DNA of 64,000 nucleotides from Gordius sp. MW1 (taxonomy: Eukaryota > Nematomorpha > Gordioida > Gordea > Gordiidae). This document shows, piece after piece, positions 60,117 through 64,000 of this stretch. The DNA lies in NCBI GenBank assembly GCA_964036665.1, contig OZ038529.1, forward strand, positions 3,100,001 through 3,164,000, given 5' to 3'. The position numbers and the translations under genes were made by a program. How positions within the stretch are numbered: the stretch's first letter is position 1; the number at the start of each line of letters is the position of its first letter. The notes below the pieces were generated by a model, which was not told the origin of the DNA, ran no database searches, and saw nothing but the letters and a program-made list of their open reading frames with translations.

Positions 60117-61102
60117 ATGCATACATACATACATACATACATACATACATACATACATACATACATACATACATACATACATACATACATACATACATAC
60201 ATACATACATACATACATACATACATACATACATACATACATACATACATACATACATACATACATACATACATACATACATACATACATACATACATAC
60301 ATACATACATACATACATACATACATACATACATACATACATACATACATACATACATACATACATACATACATACATACATACATACATACATACATAC
60401 ATACATACATACATACATACATACATACATACATACATACATACATACATACATACATACATACATACATACATACATACATACATACATACATACATAC
60501 ATACATACATACATACATACATACATACATACATACATACATACATACATACATACATACATACATACATACATACATACATACATACATACATACATAC
60601 ATACATACATACATACATACATACATACATACATACATACATACATACATACATACATACATACATACATACATACATACATACATACATACATACATAC
60701 ATACATACATACATACATACATACATACATACATACATACATACATACATACATACATACATACATACATACATACATACATACATACATACATACATAC
60801 ATACATACATACATACATACATACATACATACATACATACATACATACATACATACATACATACATACATACATACATACATACATACATACATACATAC
60901 ATACATACATACATACATACATACATACATACATACATACATTCATACATACATATATACATACATACATACATACATACATACATACATACATACATAC
61001 ATACATACATACATACATACATACATACATACATACATACATACATACATACATACATACATACATACATACATACATACATACATACATACATACATAC
61101 AC
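60117..61102. repeat. (CATA)n microsatellite, about 985 bp
   Basis: About 246 tandem copies of the tetranucleotide, broken only by a small variant patch near 60940-60958 (CATTCATAC and CATATATAC). Because CATA contains no stop in any reading, long artificial open frames (HTYI on plus, MYVC on minus) span it; they are not genes. Confidence 0.98.
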
Positions 61103-63140
61103 TTTACTTTATATATATAGATTAACCGTTTTTATATTATATATCTATTTTGTTTCAAACTTCAAATAAAATTTAACAATATAAAAACATGTTCTAATTA
61201 CATGTTACTAAATTGTATAGGGTTACTAACCAATTAATACAAATATCAGTTTCTATAGTAGGGCATATTAAAAAAAAAATCATTAAATATTTAAAGCTAT
61301 CCTGTCTGCCACAACATGCAGAAATAGTTCAAATAATAAAAGATTTTAAACTTTAGAATAACTTAATTAGGAGTTTATTTATATTTAACTTAAATGCTTA
61401 TTTGTGGCTGGGACTATTAGTAGCATGGACAAAAATTAGTAGCCCCCTTATATCTTTGACATAATTCTTATCGATTTTTTTTAAAGAATTTATAGCATTT
61501 TTTTTATTATGTTATAGAAACCACAAAGGTGCGTATGGATACTTCTCGTCATTATTCATAGCATAAGTAATCAGTTGCCCACATTACAAAGTTTTAATTA
61601 AATTATTAAAAGTAGCATTGTTACTAGATTAATAACATAAAAATTTTGGGTGTAATAAATTGCACTAATATAACTACTCACAAATATCTTTACATTCAAA
61701 AATAAACCATTCTATTATAGTGTAAAACCATATTATATAATGTCCCAAAATATATAATTTTACAAATTAACTAGCCACAAGATATATATTAACTAATAAA
61801 GCTTAGGCTTTTTTTTGCAAGATCGTAACATTTACAGAAATTTTAAGAGATTAGAATGCACCTACCAACCCCACAATCATTTTGTAAAGGAAATGTAATT
61901 GGCAAAATAAATGCATAATGTGATTTTTAGCTTGAGAATTTCAGATGTGTGCCATGATGATTTCAATCATAAATCTTGGCAGACTCACGATTGAACTCAA
62001 ATCAAAAGTTTGGCAGGCACAGAAATCGCAGGGAGTTCAAAAAATCCTTGGCCAAATCTATTTAATGTTTTAATAATTAAAAATATCATCACATAAAACA
62101 GAATGATGTAACTGTTGCGAAATTTATAGATGTTTTAGTAATAATACTACTTCAACAGAACTCACGTTTGTATGTCATAATGAGAAAGATAAGGATAATT
62201 AATCTTTATTAAATAGTAGGGCCAGGGAGGGGGCATATTAACGAATAAAACAAATTTAAGATAAAAGAATTAATATAAGTAAAACATATGGTTTTTACCA
62301 ACTCGGCTTTGGCTTATAAAATTAAAATATTTAATTATAGCAATAATATAATCTGTAGAAAATAATATACTAATAAAAGTTATAATAAATTAAACTATTT
62401 TTCTTTCACTTATTCACATATAATAATGTTCATATTATATAAATGCTCTGGATATAAATATGTAATATATAATTAAAGAAATATTTTTAACAACCTTAAG
62501 GGATAAATGCAAATTTTACGCAGATATATATTTAATATTGATTAAACTTGTTGTGTAAAATTTTCAATATTAAAGGAATCCCAATTATATTAATTTACAT
62601 TGAACATCCGAAATGTAAATTATACAAAATAGAAATTTAAATTAATTTAGCATATATGATTATGATGGCCAACAAAGAGAATATTAAGTCGAGATCTCGT
62701 CTAGAAAATCTCGTCTCATCTCAAATTCAATATTCTAGTCTCAATCTCGACTCAATTTTTCAAATTCTCGTCTCGTCTCCTTTCGGTTTTCGAGATGAGA
62801 CCAAGATCAAGGACCATATAAAGATACGAACTAATTCATAAACTATGGAAAATGCAATTTAAAAAAATCCATAAATAAGTTCGAAGTGTAGAAAATTAAA
62901 TTTTAGAGTTCTAGCAAATTATAATATGTGTATGAAATTCACTGTGTCTGTCAAATTTAAATAGACTCAGAAATTTATAACTCCTATATTTGACTTAGTT
63001 ATATAATTGAACAAATTAGAACCCTTTATTAACCCTGGCTAAAGCCTCAAAGTAGACCTCAACATACTGACAAACCGTTTAGTCCATTGATATTAACATC
63101 ATGAATTATAGCCCCAGAGAGGTTATTGCAAATTTATTAG
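61103..63140. other. AT-rich region without genes
   Basis: No supported exon. It holds a TCTCG-type repeat at 62685-62805 and, near 61855-61920, a short sequence (GCACCTACCAACCCCA) related to the duplicated unit at 63.1-63.9 kb. Confidence 0.4.
62685..62805. repeat. TCTCG-iterated repeat, copy 2
   Basis: GAGATCTCGTCTAG, TCTCGTCTCATCTC and TCTCGTCTCGTCTCC with weak symmetry around the centre; the same motif type as 58480-58625. Confidence 0.5.
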
Positions 63141-63146
63141 AGCGTT

Positions 63147-63870
63147 TTATTATTTACAGAATTGATAACTAGTTGCTCATATTAGAACGTTGTAAAAACA
63201 ATAATAAGTGCAGCAATACGATTTAAGTAAGTTTAAACTTTATATAGAAGTGCACGCATTTTATTTTATGACAAAAATCATTATTACCAAATTTGTATTT
63301 AAATGATTGCATTCCAATTCTATCTAACATTGCCATTAAATCGTTGTTTATCTAATACAGTATAAGTTTGTGTATTTATAATATACTACACATTAGCCAC
63401 AATTATAGAAATTATAGTAAATCTGATTGCACCTGCCAAGCCCAGTTTACAATGTGAAAGGTAATACAAATAAAAAAATATTCATCAAATAATGTCTTAT
63501 AAAGGTTCAAAAATTCAGGTGATATACTATTAGTTGAAGCATGAAAGCATATTATTATTTACAGAATTGATAACTAGTTGCTCATATTAGAACGTTGTAA
63601 AAACAATAATAAATGCAGCATTATTATAGGATTAAGTAAGGTTTTAAATTTTATATTGAAGTGCACGTATTTTATTTGATGACATAAATCACTATAATTA
63701 AAGTTGTACTCAAATAACCTTCCAATTCTAATTAACTTTGCCATTAAATAGTTATTTATCGAATACAGTATAAGTTTGTGTATTTATACTATATTGCACA
63801 TAGCCACAATAAATTTGAATGTACCTGCCAACCCCAGTTTATAATGTGAAAAGTAAACATAAGAAAATAA
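63147..63870 (+). repeat. Direct duplication with 405-bp period
   Basis: TATTTACAGAATTGATAACT starts at 63151 and again at 63556. Both copies run through GTTGCTCATATTAGAACGTT, GAAGTGCACG, AATACAGTATAAGTTTGTGT and CACCTGCCAAGCCCAG / TACCTGCCAACCCCAG. Divergence of several percent implies an older event. No coding frame. Confidence 0.85.
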
Positions 63871-63885
63871 TGTATTAACATACTG

Positions 63886-64000
63886 CATGAGTGTAGCCAG
63901 GGGAGGGGGTGCGGCCCCCCCTGTTCCCTCTCCTGAATGACGAGAAAAAAAATTCAATGCAAAAACCTTTAAAAATCAAAAAAAAATTATGTTTTGCCCT
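63886..64000. mobile_element. MITE family B2, cut by the window end
   Basis: CATGAGTGTAGCCAGGGGAG, AAATTCAATGCAAAAACC and TTATGTTTTGCCC follow subfamily B2 order. The second end lies beyond the window. Confidence 0.75.

Noticed and set aside
60095-61169. Long open frames of HTYI / MYVC repeats on both strands
   Set aside because: A pure tetranucleotide repeat without stop codons opens every frame; there is no start context, splice site or composition of a gene.
1-64000. CRISPR arrays, operons, riboswitches or rRNA genes
   Set aside because: None found; the window is spliced eukaryotic DNA with no regular spacer arrays or rRNA-like conserved blocks.

Overview
The window is AT-rich animal DNA: intron-rich genes with GT/AG splice sites, A/T-ending codons in most exons, and large amounts of small transposon debris. 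The gene families (class I myosin, SLC12A9-type transporter, Kunitz domain) are metazoan. The phylum cannot be fixed from sequence alone. Secreted proteins assembled from many 9-39 nt symmetrical exons resemble the micro-exon genes of parasitic flatworms, and less closely some insect salivary effectors, so a flatworm-like host is only a weak suggestion. No prokaryotic genes, CRISPR array or operon is present.

Layout. About 1-2186: gene-poor flank. 2187-20053 (+): 25 exons of an unconventional class I myosin (P-loop, switch I, switch II, actin-binding region, IQ motifs), its introns crowded with MITEs, SINE-like units and tandem repeats. 22658-27515 (+): eight more exons whose splice phases continue the myosin frame and end in a clean stop. 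They encode a long tail I do not recognise, or a separate unknown gene. 30646-37143 (+): a complete six-exon SLC12A9-like cation-chloride cotransporter-family protein of 1114 aa, with an AT-rich first exon and GC-rich later exons. 37795-40281 (+): a complete three-exon secreted single-Kunitz protein. 43650-44669: a 1.02 kb near-perfect palindrome with TG...CA ends and a perfect 5-bp target duplication, whose centre is a 67-nt copy of most of a selenocysteine tRNA including the CCA tail. 47167-48359 (+) and 52526-54154 (-): two paralogous micro-exon genes for small secreted proteins, facing each other. 55-58 kb: decayed retroelement pieces and a textbook hAT-type MITE. 60117-61102: a roughly 1 kb (CATA)n microsatellite. 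63.1-63.9 kb: a 405-bp-period duplication.

The most interesting items are (1) the palindromic LTR / tRNA-Sec / inverted-LTR insertion, which looks like an aberrant reverse-transcription product that was then integrated, and (2) the pair of micro-exon genes, which share a conserved C-terminal region, a shared 9/12/18/12 nt exon series and a terminal coding exon of only four nucleotides (C + TAA). With the Kunitz gene, 37.8-54.2 kb is a neighbourhood of small secreted proteins. All gene models were made by eye from splice signals and phase; none is confirmed by transcripts.
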